Positions 36,276 through 45,979 of a DNA stretch of 64,000 bases are shown in pieces. Position numbers and translations under genes: made by a program. Position 1 is the first letter of the stretch. The number at the start of each line of letters is the position of its first letter. This DNA is from MWFE01 sp964481075 (GTDB lineage: Bacteria > Bacteroidota > Bacteroidia > Bacteroidales > Tenuifilaceae): the NCBI GenBank assembly GCA_964481075.1, contig CAYZSD010000001.1, positions 33,322-97,321 on the forward strand. Direction: 5' to 3'. The notes under the pieces were generated by a model that ran no database searches, was not told the DNA's origin, and was given only the letters and a program-made list of their open reading frames with translations.

Positions 36276-37565
36276 ATGATGAGAATACTAAATGTTTTAA
36301 CAATGAAGTTGTTTTTCTATCTTGTTTTTTACTGCTTAGTTTTTTTAAGGTCGGCATTTGCTGGTGATACCATCCGGGTTATGCAGTACAACTTGCTATA
36401 CTACGACAAAAATGTGTATGGATGCAATTCAACGAACAACAACGTTGACTATAAAGATGGTTACCTTAGGGATATTACCGGTAACTATAAACCCGATGTT
36501 TTCACGGTAAACGAGATGAATGGGAGCCTTACTAGTGTTCAAAGGATTTTAAACAATGTGTTTAATATAAATGGTGTTGATTACTATAAAAGAGCAAATT
36601 ATACGGGAGAATATATTGTAAATATGCTTTACTATAATTCTACGAAATTAGAGTTAAAATCCCAAACCTATATACTAACATCACCAAGGCTAACCGATGT
36701 ATATACCCTATACCTTAAGGACGAAAACCTTGCAAAAGGCGATACTACCTTTCTAACCTTTATTGTTACTCACCTTAAAGCAGGCTCCACCTCTTCAGAT
36801 GCGAGTAGCAGATACCAAGCTGCTCAGCAGATTATGGCTTTCATAAACAACAGAAGCCTTTCAGGCAATATATTTCTGATGGGTGATTTTAATGTTTACC
36901 GTGGAAGTGAATTGGCTTTTCAAACTTTTCTTACCCCAACTACAACTGGTGTTCGCTTTTTCGACCCTGTCGATGCTATCGGAGAGTGGCAGGATAACCC
37001 ACTATTCAGTAATTACCACACACAATCCACACATATTTCAAGTAGCTGTCATTCGGGGGGAGGGATGGACGATCGATTCGATTTCATTTTGACAACGTCT
37101 AATGTTCTTGAGGGAACTAACGGGGTAAGATATGTCGATGGAAGCTATTGGGCCTTTGGTCAGGATGGAAACAGGTTAAATGGGTCTTTGGTTGACCCCC
37201 CAAACTATTCTCTTCCAAGCAATATTATTTACGCTTTGTACAACATGTCCGATCATCTTCCTGTTGTATTAAAACTTGTTCCAACAAGTACATCTTCAAC
37301 AGGAAGGTTCATTAACAATCGCTTGTCGTTTATGGTTAAGAATCCGGTAACCGATGTAATTTCATACTGGAAAGATGGGGGAAGCCCCGAACTATTAACA
37401 GTAAGAATATTGAATATTTTAGGAACAGTTGTTTACGAGGAAACAAAAGAAGTAGTGCCAGGAAAGACATATAGTATTTTAAGTGATAATTTAAATCAAG
37501 GAATATACATATTTGTGGCTCAAAACGATAAGTATAAATTTGTGAAACGTCTGGTTAAGCAGTAA
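36276..37565 (+). CDS. Secreted endonuclease/exonuclease/phosphatase family nuclease with T9SS-type C-terminus
   Basis: Exported metal-dependent nuclease or phosphodiesterase, 429 residues. A GGGAGG lies 8 nt before ATG 36276, which decides the start; ATG 36303 would give a shorter signal peptide (KLFFYLVFYCLVFLRSAFA). The EEP fold shows its motifs: MQYNLLYYDKN, VNEMNG (metal Glu), MGDFNVYRGSE (Asp204), DDRFDFIL and MSDHLPVV (Asp326, His327). The last 80 residues (VKNPVTDVISYWKDGG to FVKRLVKQ) look like a T9SS type A sorting domain. DNA or RNA as substrate is not decided by sequence. Second gene of the SUI1 operon. Confidence 0.85.
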   Translation: MMRILNVLTMKLFFYLVFYCLVFLRSAFAGDTIRVMQYNLLYYDKNVYGCNSTNNNVDYKDGYLRDITGNYKPDVFTVNEMNGSLTSVQRILNNVFNINGVDYYKRANYTGEYIVNMLYYNSTKLELKSQTYILTSPRLTDVYTLYLKDENLAKGDTTFLTFIVTHLKAGSTSSDASSRYQAAQQIMAFINNRSLSGNIFLMGDFNVYRGSELAFQTFLTPTTTGVRFFDPVDAIGEWQDNPLFSNYHTQSTHISSSCHSGGGMDDRFDFILTTSNVLEGTNGVRYVDGSYWAFGQDGNRLNGSLVDPPNYSLPSNIIYALYNMSDHLPVVLKLVPTSTSSTGRFINNRLSFMVKNPVTDVISYWKDGGSPELLTVRILNILGTVVYEETKEVVPGKTYSILSDNLNQGIYIFVAQNDKYKFVKRLVKQ

Positions 37566-37568
37566 GCA

Positions 37569-40439
37569 ATGCCTAGGCTAACTCTTCTTTGGTTTTTATT
37601 ATCATTAACCTTCCACGCAACTGGACAGTATTTTATTGGGGGACAGGAACCTGCACGCACAAAATGGCTTGAGAAGGAAACGGAGTTTGGCCGAATTATC
37701 TATTCCAAAGAGGCAGACTCGGCTTCAAATCAGTTTATTGGTTACATGAGATATGCATGGAGAACTGTACCAAGTTCTCTAAACCATTTCCCAAAGCCCA
37801 TTCCAATCGTTGTTCATACTAGCAGCATTTTATCGAACGGCTTTGTATCATGGGCGCCAAAAAGGATGGAAGTGATAACCACTCCTTCACCCGATCAATC
37901 ACCAGAACCTGCAATGCTAACCCTTGCAATTCATGAAACAAGACATGTTGTTCAGGTTGATCGATTAAACAAGGGCATTTTTAAAGTTGGTAGTTTCTTA
38001 ATTGGAGAACAAGCCATAGCACCGGCCGCTGCTATGGTTCCTCTCTGGTTCTTTGAAGGTGATGCAATTTATTCTGAAACAGAACTTTCAAATAGTGGAA
38101 GGGGTCGAGAAGCGTCTTTTTATCAGTACTATAGAACTCATTTGCTGTCGAATGGAGGCAATAGGTTTCCTTACGATAAGTGGCTTTTGGGTTCCTATAA
38201 GGACATTATTCCTAACCATTATAACTTTGGATATTTGATGGTTGGTTATGGATACCTAAAGTATGGGTCTAAATTATGGAACAATTCTCTTGATTACGTT
38301 TCATATAAGCCATACTCTGTTATTCCATTCTTTTTTAGCATGCTAAAGGACACAGGATTAAATAGGAAAAAGTATCATGCTAACTCCATGGTTTTTTTAG
38401 ATTCTCTTTGGAAAGGTTGGGTTAAAGATGAGAATTATATGAATAATCATCAGCTTATACCTTCTAAAGGCAAGACATATACTACTTACCGATTCCCTTT
38501 TCTTATTAACGACTCAACCCTAATAGCATTAAAATCTTCGCAGTCAAAACCAACGGCATTAATTAAAATAAACATTAATTCAGGACATGAAGTTGTTTTA
38601 CATTATCCCGGCAGTATCATTGGAAAGCTTTCATATAATAATGGGATGATTTTGTGGGCAGAACATCGACCTCATTCAAGATGGGAGTATTTGAATTATT
38701 CTGAGGTATGGATCTACAACATTGCTAAGGAACAAGCAAAAAGAATAACATCAAAAGCAAAATTGGTTAATCCAATTGGGTCAAGCAATGGTTCAATTAT
38801 TGCAGTTGAGTACAATTCAAATGGCAAAGCTTCGATAGTTGAGTTTTCATTTGACAATAAAAGATTGAATACCATTCTGTTTCCTTTTACCGTTGAACCA
38901 AAAGAAGTTTTTTTTGGCAACGATTCACTGCTATTTGTAAGAGCATCATCGCCCGATGGAACGATGATTCTTCGATACAACTCTTTTGAAACAAAACCTG
39001 ATACTGTATTTGGTCCATTTTATAGAAACATATATAACATATCCTATTTTGAAGGAGCATTTTACTTCAACATCTCACATGCAGGGAAGGAGGAGTTGGC
39101 TTTTCATAGAATTGAATCGAATCAAACACTCCTATTTCAAACTTCAAGATATGGTTTAAGACAACCTTATATATACGAAGAAAATCAAATTATTATATCT
39201 GAATGGAGCGAAAAGGGATTATATCCTGTGATTGCTATGAAGCAAGTCGAAACAGAACCATTAAACTTATCTTCTCCCACTTATGGCCTTTTTGGCGAAG
39301 GAAAAACAAACGGTTCGAGAGTTGATTTGGATGATTTGAGTTCATCAAATTCACGAGAGCACAGTACAGTGAAAAATCTGTTCTACTTTCATAGTTGGGC
39401 TCCTGCTTATTACGATCCATATCAGATCATGGGCGGAGATTTTGAGGTTTTCCCAGGCCTTACACTCCTGTCGCAGAATTTAACTAGCACTCTTATTTCT
39501 AGATTTGGCTATTCTTACAATGAGACTCATGGTGGGCATGCCTATTTGCATTGGATGGGATGGTATCCAATAATAACATTTGGTGCCGATGTAGGTCATT
39601 TTAAACCTTCTGTTATTGGAGGTCCATTCACTGGTGTGAGGAATGAACCGAACGTTGAAACAACAATTAACATACAATTCCCTGTAGAACTCTCGGAAGG
39701 AAACAAGCTAATCCAATTATCACCTACTGTTAGTTATTCATTTTATAACACATGGGTTTATAGCTATCAAATCAATAACTATTTAAGCGGGTTTGATGCC
39801 CTTGAGTTTGGCCTGTCGTTTTATCGGATTAGTAGAAGAGCAGTGAGGGATATTCGCCCGACAAAAGGATTTTATGTTTACACGGGTCTTACTTCATCGC
39901 CTTATGTTAGTAGCATTTTAGGAGAATCCTGGTTCTCCTCAGGAACAGTGTATTTTCCAGGCATACTTACTAACCATAGCCTTCTTTTACAGTGTCAATA
40001 CGAAAAGCAGTGGGTTAAAGACTATGCAAGAAACTCAAGGCTCATGTTCCCTAAAGGTTACAGTCGGGTTAAGATAGAAAAGGGTTTTTCCGGGAGCATT
40101 AATTATGCTTTTCCAATTGCATATCCCGACTTACCAATCAGTTTTTTGGCCTATTTCAAAAGATTTTTTGCAAATATTTTTTACGATTTATCTTATTTTT
40201 ATACTCATATAACTAATGATCAGGGCTTGGTAGAAAGAGCCACAATAACTCCAAGTTCAATGGGGGTGGAGTTATATTCGAATATCAACTTTCTTAGAAC
40301 TCCTTTCGATTTTAACCTTGGATTTAGGGCGAGCTATCAGGTTGATAGCAGAACATATATGTATGAGTTTCTATACACTTTTAACCCAGGAAGCCTTTTT
40401 GGGTTTTCGAGAACGCCTTACTCAAGAAGAATGAACTAA
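37569..40439 (+). CDS. HEXXH metallopeptidase joined to a propeller and an outer-membrane barrel
   Basis: Exported protein of 956 residues, not assigned to a named family. After a signal peptide (LLWFLLSLTFHATGQ) it has a gluzincin-like domain with HETRH at residues 122-126 and a possible third ligand Glu163 in WFFEGDAIYSE. Residues about 310-600 have repeated beta segments of a TolB/WD-like propeller (for example LIALKSSQSKPTALIKINI). From about residue 640 the chain is a series of amphipathic strands (FGADVGHFKPSV, TINIQFPVELSEGNKLIQL) ending YMYEFLYTFNPGSLFGFS, suggesting an outer-membrane barrel. A peptidase held at the cell surface is the inference. It lies between secreted nuclease genes in one operon. 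Confidence 0.75.
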   Translation: MPRLTLLWFLLSLTFHATGQYFIGGQEPARTKWLEKETEFGRIIYSKEADSASNQFIGYMRYAWRTVPSSLNHFPKPIPIVVHTSSILSNGFVSWAPKRMEVITTPSPDQSPEPAMLTLAIHETRHVVQVDRLNKGIFKVGSFLIGEQAIAPAAAMVPLWFFEGDAIYSETELSNSGRGREASFYQYYRTHLLSNGGNRFPYDKWLLGSYKDIIPNHYNFGYLMVGYGYLKYGSKLWNNSLDYVSYKPYSVIPFFFSMLKDTGLNRKKYHANSMVFLDSLWKGWVKDENYMNNHQLIPSKGKTYTTYRFPFLINDSTLIALKSSQSKPTALIKININSGHEVVLHYPGSIIGKLSYNNGMILWAEHRPHSRWEYLNYSEVWIYNIAKEQAKRITSKAKLVNPIGSSNGSIIAVEYNSNGKASIVEFSFDNKRLNTILFPFTVEPKEVFFGNDSLLFVRASSPDGTMILRYNSFETKPDTVFGPFYRNIYNISYFEGAFYFNISHAGKEELAFHRIESNQTLLFQTSRYGLRQPYIYEENQIIISEWSEKGLYPVIAMKQVETEPLNLSSPTYGLFGEGKTNGSRVDLDDLSSSNSREHSTVKNLFYFHSWAPAYYDPYQIMGGDFEVFPGLTLLSQNLTSTLISRFGYSYNETHGGHAYLHWMGWYPIITFGADVGHFKPSVIGGPFTGVRNEPNVETTINIQFPVELSEGNKLIQLSPTVSYSFYNTWVYSYQINNYLSGFDALEFGLSFYRISRRAVRDIRPTKGFYVYTGLTSSPYVSSILGESWFSSGTVYFPGILTNHSLLLQCQYEKQWVKDYARNSRLMFPKGYSRVKIEKGFSGSINYAFPIAYPDLPISFLAYFKRFFANIFYDLSYFYTHITNDQGLVERATITPSSMGVELYSNINFLRTPFDFNLGFRASYQVDSRTYMYEFLYTFNPGSLFGFSRTPYSRRMN

Positions 40440-40485
40440 AAGATTAATTAATTCAATTAAATATCAGTAAAATAACACATTATAA

Positions 40486-41028
40486 ATGGAACTAATTATT
40501 CAAAAGAAATCTCTAAGAAGCATTGTTAAGCAATCGAAAAAGAATTTGTCGGATGCGAATCGTGAAAAGTCATCATTTGAAGTCTTTTCAAAAGTTGAGA
40601 AATTACCCCAATTTCTTGATTCAAATGTGGTTCTAGCCTATTGGTCGCTACCCGATGAGATTTGTACTCACAGTTTTATTGAGAAATGGTATAAGAAGAA
40701 AACAATACTGCTTCCTGTTGTGCAAGGTGACGACCTTGTGCTGAAGCAGTTTTCAGGAATTGATAGAATGGTGGTGGGTAGTTCTTATGGAATTCTCGAA
40801 CCTCAAACTGAAATAGTTGCTGATAAGGAAAACATTGATTTTGCAATTGTTCCTGGTATTGCATTCGATTATTTGGGCAACAGGCTTGGTAGGGGAAGGG
40901 GTTACTACGATAGGCTTCTTGTAGGCACAAAAATATTTAAAGTTGGGGTGGGGTATAGTTTTCAACTTTTTTCATCTGTTCCCGTAGAAGAATACGATAT
41001 ACCAATGGATTATGTAATTTGTTGTTAA
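40486..41028 (+). CDS. 5-formyltetrahydrofolate cyclo-ligase
   Basis: Cytoplasmic enzyme of folate metabolism (5,10-methenyl-THF synthetase, YgfA/FAU1 family), 180 residues. It converts 5-formyl-THF to 5,10-methenyl-THF with ATP. The N-terminus is basic (KKSLRSIVKQSKKNLSDANR). The signature block IVPGIAFDYLGNRLGRGRGYYDRLL carries the glycine/arginine-rich ATP and folate site. It follows the peptidase-barrel gene by 46 nt and precedes the endonuclease I gene by 12 nt; its metabolic role has no obvious link to these secreted proteins. Confidence 0.92.
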   Translation: MELIIQKKSLRSIVKQSKKNLSDANREKSSFEVFSKVEKLPQFLDSNVVLAYWSLPDEICTHSFIEKWYKKKTILLPVVQGDDLVLKQFSGIDRMVVGSSYGILEPQTEIVADKENIDFAIVPGIAFDYLGNRLGRGRGYYDRLLVGTKIFKVGVGYSFQLFSSVPVEEYDIPMDYVICC

Positions 41029-41040
41029 AAACTTAAGGAT

Positions 41041-43974
41041 ATGGTTAGATATTTAATTTCTTTCGTGATTGCAGTTGCAATTAGTTTATATGCACTTGCT
41101 CAACCTCCGAGTGGTTACTATGCCACAACTCAAGGAAAAACGGGTGAAGAGCTTATGATAGCACTCTACAACATAATCAAAAACCATGAATCGCTTAGCT
41201 ATTCTGCACTTTGGCAGGCGTTCTATTACACCGATAGAAAACCGAATGGGTACGTTTGGGATATGTACTCCGATGTTCCAAACGGTACACCTCCATACCA
41301 ATATAGCTTTTTCTCCGATCAATGCGGTAACTATAGCAATGAAGGTGATTGTTACAACAGAGAACATTCATTACCAGCCAGTTGGTTTAATGATGGGTCG
41401 CCAATGTACACCGACTTATTCCACCTTTACCCAACCGATGGTTATGTCAATAACAGAAGAAGCAATTACCCATTTGGCAGAGTAGGAAACGCAACATGGA
41501 CCTCACTAAATGGAGGGAAACTAGGACAAAGTAATTACCCTGGATATAGTGGAACTGTTTTCGAACCTATAGATGAGTACAAAGGCGACTTTGCCCGAAC
41601 CTACTTCTATATGGTAACACGTTACTATAATGTTGTTCAAAATTGGAGTAGCGCAATGCTTTCAAACACCCAATTCCCCGCTTTCTCCGAATGGGCGCTC
41701 AACTTACTACTCGAATGGCACCAGAATGATCCAGTAAGCCAAAAGGAGGTAGATAGGAATAATACTGTTTATTCTGATTATCAAGGAAATCGCAATCCTT
41801 TTATCGATAGACCTGAGTTTGCGACTCTTATCTGGGTGGGTGATGTTGAACCCGTTACAATAAATAGTACTCCTTTAACAGAGGTCTATGAGTTAGAACA
41901 ATATTCATACACAATAACTGCCAGCGGTGAAACAGGTTCAAGCATATCAATTTCTTGTACACAAAAGCCTTCCTGGATGAGCTTCGAACAAGCAGGGAAT
42001 GGGATTGCGCAGCTTATTGGTACACCCCAACACGATGATGTTGGCTCACATGCTGTTTCCATTACTGCCACCGATGGGATTACCTCTGACACGCAAGATT
42101 TTATTGTAACGGTTCTTTCACTTGAAGTGCCGGTTGAGTTCATTTCAACTCCTGTTTACGTTATACATGCCTATCACGAGTATTTATACAATGTAGTGGT
42201 TCAAGGTGGAGAAAATGCTGAGATTCAAATAAGTTGCATTGAAAAGCCTAACTGGCTTAATTTCAATCAAACTGATAATGGGACAGCTCTTCTTTGGGGT
42301 ACACCAACTTCTTCGGATGTAGGGTTTCACTTTTTGCTTCTTGAGGCAACCGATGGTGTTACTTCTGCACAGCAAGCTTTTGATATTGAAGTTTTACCTC
42401 TTACCATTCTCTTTTCCTCTACTCCTGATGTAATAGCAAAAATTGATGAAGAGTATGAATACTTGGTGATTGCCGAAGTGCAGGAAAACTCTACATTGAC
42501 ACCAAGCATTACTTGCAATCAAAAGCCAAAATGGATGTCTATATCACAAGTAGGTGATGGGGCCGCATTGCTTAAAGGGACACCTTCAATTGATGATATA
42601 GGAACATATCCCATTGAACTAACAGCAAATCTGGGGGATTTTTCTAATACTCAGCTGTTTTTTCTGTATGTAGTTGAGCAGGATTCGGGAATGATTTTTA
42701 CTGAGAGATTTGAGAATATCCCTGAGAGCAGTTCCACCTATTCTACTCGAAGCTGGACTGGCGATTATGGTTTTGAGTGGACAGCATCCTCGGCCCGAAC
42801 CGATGAATTTATTGTTAATAGAGCAATATGCTTGGAGGATGCCGATGAACCATTCCTTGTTTCTCAAACACTTCCAGGCGGAATTTCCTGGCTATCCTTT
42901 GCCTGTCAGCAAAAATCTTCGGGTAGCGGAGGTACTATCTCCCTATATGTTAACGATATTCTTTTTGGTGAAGTAGTTAACGTAAGCCCATCATTACAGC
43001 TAATTGATGTTTTTGATATCAATATTGAGGATGATTTTATTATTAAGCTTGTTAGCAACGGGTTTACAGAAATTGCAATCGATAATCTTACGTGGCAGTC
43101 GTTCTCGAAAATTGATGCTCCAATAGTAGAAAGCGTTTCATATCAACCAACAATCCTTTGGGGGGGTGATGAGGTCACTGTAAGCTGTGAGGTAATTGCC
43201 GACAATCAACTTGCCTCAGTTACAATTCATTGGGGTATAGAACACAACCTCTTGGAGAATACTGTGCTAATGCTGGGAGAAACATCACAGTATATTGGAT
43301 CATTCACTATTCCAGACGAGGCTCAACAGTTACTGTTTTTCATCAGGGCGATTGATAGTTATGGTTTAATTGGAGTATCAGATATTGTTAACATAGAAAT
43401 AAATATAAATAATTCTCCGGTTATACAGTATGTCGATTTTTACCCAATTAATCCAAGCCCTGATGATATTGTCATGGTGCGGGCTCAGGTTGTTGACCCC
43501 GATGGTGATGCGTTGCAGGTTTTTGTCAAATGGGGCAACGAGCAAGGGGAGCTTGTAAATAACATTGTTTTGGAGTCAATTTCAGGGTACTTTCAAGGAG
43601 CAATTCCAGAAAACCTGGCAGAATCGACAGTTTTTTTTCAGGTTTATGCTACCGACCCCCGAGGAGCAGAGGGTTTTTCGTTGATATACTCTTATACTGT
43701 CACAGGGACGAATTATGTGAGTAAACCTGAAATGCCAAAAATATCAGTTTTTCCAAATCCAACTAGGGGTATAGTGGAACTATTTGTCGATACCCTTGAG
43801 CCAATAAATATTGAACTACAAAATATTTATGGGGTAATGATTAAATCTTTTCAAAGAAGTAGCCACAATAGCAAACAAATTTTATTTGATGTAAGTGGTA
43901 TGCAGAAAGGTGTTTATCTCCTTAGGGTTAAAGGTAAATCTTTTGATGAGATAGTAAGACTGGTTGTTATATAG
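41041..43974 (+). CDS. Secreted endonuclease I with Ig-like repeats and T9SS-type C-terminus
   Basis: Exported nuclease of 977 residues. A signal peptide (ends near LYALAQPP) is followed by the endonuclease I domain (about 25-260) with catalytic CYNREHSLPASWF, in which His109 is the general base, and DLFHLYPTDGYVNNRRSNYPFG. Three related Ig/cadherin-like repeats follow (about 272-361, 363-454 and 457-545), each with KPxWhxhxQ..G.ALLxGTP and a final ATDGxTS-type block. Then come a jelly-roll-like region (about 550-690), two more beta domains and a C-terminal T9SS type A sorting domain (ISVFPNPTRGIVELFVDTL, last residues SFDEIVRLVVI). It probably degrades extracellular DNA/RNA at the cell surface. 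Confidence 0.92.
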   Translation: MVRYLISFVIAVAISLYALAQPPSGYYATTQGKTGEELMIALYNIIKNHESLSYSALWQAFYYTDRKPNGYVWDMYSDVPNGTPPYQYSFFSDQCGNYSNEGDCYNREHSLPASWFNDGSPMYTDLFHLYPTDGYVNNRRSNYPFGRVGNATWTSLNGGKLGQSNYPGYSGTVFEPIDEYKGDFARTYFYMVTRYYNVVQNWSSAMLSNTQFPAFSEWALNLLLEWHQNDPVSQKEVDRNNTVYSDYQGNRNPFIDRPEFATLIWVGDVEPVTINSTPLTEVYELEQYSYTITASGETGSSISISCTQKPSWMSFEQAGNGIAQLIGTPQHDDVGSHAVSITATDGITSDTQDFIVTVLSLEVPVEFISTPVYVIHAYHEYLYNVVVQGGENAEIQISCIEKPNWLNFNQTDNGTALLWGTPTSSDVGFHFLLLEATDGVTSAQQAFDIEVLPLTILFSSTPDVIAKIDEEYEYLVIAEVQENSTLTPSITCNQKPKWMSISQVGDGAALLKGTPSIDDIGTYPIELTANLGDFSNTQLFFLYVVEQDSGMIFTERFENIPESSSTYSTRSWTGDYGFEWTASSARTDEFIVNRAICLEDADEPFLVSQTLPGGISWLSFACQQKSSGSGGTISLYVNDILFGEVVNVSPSLQLIDVFDINIEDDFIIKLVSNGFTEIAIDNLTWQSFSKIDAPIVESVSYQPTILWGGDEVTVSCEVIADNQLASVTIHWGIEHNLLENTVLMLGETSQYIGSFTIPDEAQQLLFFIRAIDSYGLIGVSDIVNIEININNSPVIQYVDFYPINPSPDDIVMVRAQVVDPDGDALQVFVKWGNEQGELVNNIVLESISGYFQGAIPENLAESTVFFQVYATDPRGAEGFSLIYSYTVTGTNYVSKPEMPKISVFPNPTRGIVELFVDTLEPINIELQNIYGVMIKSFQRSSHNSKQILFDVSGMQKGVYLLRVKGKSFDEIVRLVVI

Positions 43975-43989
43975 AATAACCCAACTAGC

Positions 43990-44412
43990 TTATTTTGTTT
44001 TTAGCAACCGGCAACCATCAGGTAACACACTAATATAAAGGCGAATAATTCCTTTGTGTGGAAGTATTTCTTCAATTAACTCAGGCCACTCAATCAAACA
44101 AATTCCCTTGGTGTTAAAGAAATACTCTTCATAACCAAAATCGTAAACCTCCTCCAGTTTCTGTATTCTATAGAAGTCGAAATGGAAAACAGTTTCTCCG
44201 CTTGAGGTTGAATACTCGTTTATTAGAGCGAAGGTTGGGCTCACCACTATATCGATAACCCCCAAATGTTTGCATAGTGTTTTAATAATCGTAGTCTTCC
44301 CAGCACCCATTTCACCATAAAAACAAATAATTCTTGCAGACTCAAGAAAAGGTTTGATAAAAAGGGCTGCTTCGTCAAGATCGTCAATTGATTTAAGAAC
44401 TAGTTCATTCAT
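43990..44412 (-). CDS. tsaE: tRNA threonylcarbamoyladenosine biosynthesis ATPase TsaE
   Basis: P-loop ATPase of the t6A tRNA-modification pathway, working with TsaB and TsaD, 140 residues. The Walker A motif GEMGAGKT is at residues 33-40, followed by the family block VVSPTFALINEYS and by FHFDFYRI and GICLIEWPE. It is complete. Located 4 nt after porX on the same strand. It converges on the endonuclease I gene with a 15-nt gap. Confidence 0.97.
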   Translation of the reverse strand: MNELVLKSIDDLDEAALFIKPFLESARIICFYGEMGAGKTTIIKTLCKHLGVIDIVVSPTFALINEYSTSSGETVFHFDFYRIQKLEEVYDFGYEEYFFNTKGICLIEWPELIEEILPHKGIIRLYISVLPDGCRLLKTK

Positions 44413-44416
44413 AGGT

Positions 44417-45967
44417 CTATGCGGGCTTAAGTTCGATGTAGGGAATAATCATCTCTTCTATGGAAACCCCGCCATGCTGGAACGTATCACGGTAGTACTT
44501 AACGTAGTAGTTGTAGTTATTAGGATAAGCAAGAAAGTCGTTACCAAGCGCAAAGATGTATGAGGAGCTAACATTTGCCTTGGGCAGATGTGCCTCCTCT
44601 GGGTTACGAATCTGAAAAACCTCTTTTGGATTATAGTTTAGATTTTTCCCAAGTTTATACCTTAGGTTTGTCGAAGTAGCTTTGTCGCCCACAACCTTAA
44701 CCGGGTTTTTAACCCTAATTGTGCCGTGGTCGGTTGTAATAATAACCCTTACGTTAGCCGTTGAAGCCTCCTTAAGCAAAGTGAATAGTTCGGAGTGTTT
44801 AAACCAGCTTCGAGTTAGAGATATGTAAGCAGCTTCATCGGAGGCAAGCTGTCTCATCATTTCCATCTCGGTTCGGGCATGGGATATTACATCGATAAAG
44901 TTGTAAACAAGAACTGTAAGATTATTCTTCGCAACCTCCTTAATATTCGATTTAAGTGGCGAGCCAGATTTAATGGTGCTGGTCTTCTCGTAGTAGAGCT
45001 TATAGTTTTTCCCAAGTTTCTGTAGCTGTCGTTGGAGGAGTTCTTCCTCGTAAAGATTCTTACCTGTATCCTCTTCGTCGAAGACCCAAAGGTCGGGGTA
45101 AAAACGCTGGATTTCCAGTGGCATCAAGCCTGAGAATAATGCATTCCTTGCATACTGTGTGGCGGTTGGTAAAATGCTTGAATAGAGGATTTCTTTTTCA
45201 ACCCTCCAGTATGGGGCAATTAGGTTTTGAAGAGCCTTCCATTGGTCGTACCTAAAGTTATCGAGAAGGATGAAGATAACGTTCTGCCCACTATCAACCA
45301 AAGGAAAAACGAGGTTTCGCATCACATTATGCGACATTAGAGGTTTCTCGCTTGACCCTGACGAAAACAAAGAGGTGTAATTGTTCTTAATGAACTTCCC
45401 GAACTCGTTATTGGCTTCAGCCATTTGCATTGAAAAAACCTCGCCAATGCTCCCATCGGATGATTCAGATATATCAATGCTCCACTGCGTCAACTTTTTG
45501 TATATGTCAACCCAGTCGTTAAACGTTCTTGCGAAAGCAATTTGTTGACCAATTTTTCCAAACGCTTGCTGGTAGTCAGAGGTTGTTTTTTCGCTAATTA
45601 ACTCTCTGTTATGAACGTGTTTTTTTATTGAAAGAAGAATCTGCTTAGGGTTGACTGGTTTAATCAGGTAATCATCTATCTTAGCACCAACAGCTTGATC
45701 CATAATGTTTTCTTCCTCACTTTTTGTAACCATAACAACAGGTAGAGAGGGGTGGGTTTCTTTTATTTTTGTAAGAGTTTCAAGCCCTGAAAGCCCGGGC
45801 ATGTTTTCGTCAAGAAAAACCAGGTCGAAGTCATGCTTGTTGGCCATATCGATTGCATCTTCACCATTGGTTGAAGTCAACACCTGATACTCTTTCTGTT
45901 CCAGAAACATAATATGCGAGCGTAGTAGGTCGATTTCATCATCAACCCAAAGAATTTTTACCTTCAT
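44417..45967 (-). CDS. porX: T9SS response regulator PorX (REC plus PglZ/alkaline phosphatase domain)
   Basis: Orphan response regulator of the Type IX secretion system, 516 residues, the PorX length. Residues 1-120 are a receiver domain with phospho-acceptor Asp53 (LVFLDENMPGLSG), the acidic pair Asp9-Asp10 and Lys in LIKPVNP. The rest is the PglZ-type alkaline-phosphatase-like domain, with metal-site motifs VIFILLDNFRYDQW and VIITTDHGTIRV. In Porphyromonas, PorX works with PorY and SigP to control T9SS genes. The chain ends FQHGGVSIEEMIIPYIELKP, typical of the family. It lies next to the sprE/porW gene, tightly linking regulator and secretion component. Confidence 0.95.
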   Translation of the reverse strand: MKVKILWVDDEIDLLRSHIMFLEQKEYQVLTSTNGEDAIDMANKHDFDLVFLDENMPGLSGLETLTKIKETHPSLPVVMVTKSEEENIMDQAVGAKIDDYLIKPVNPKQILLSIKKHVHNRELISEKTTSDYQQAFGKIGQQIAFARTFNDWVDIYKKLTQWSIDISESSDGSIGEVFSMQMAEANNEFGKFIKNNYTSLFSSGSSEKPLMSHNVMRNLVFPLVDSGQNVIFILLDNFRYDQWKALQNLIAPYWRVEKEILYSSILPTATQYARNALFSGLMPLEIQRFYPDLWVFDEEDTGKNLYEEELLQRQLQKLGKNYKLYYEKTSTIKSGSPLKSNIKEVAKNNLTVLVYNFIDVISHARTEMEMMRQLASDEAAYISLTRSWFKHSELFTLLKEASTANVRVIITTDHGTIRVKNPVKVVGDKATSTNLRYKLGKNLNYNPKEVFQIRNPEEAHLPKANVSSSYIFALGNDFLAYPNNYNYYVKYYRDTFQHGGVSIEEMIIPYIELKPA

Positions 45968-45979
45968 AATATTTGGTAT

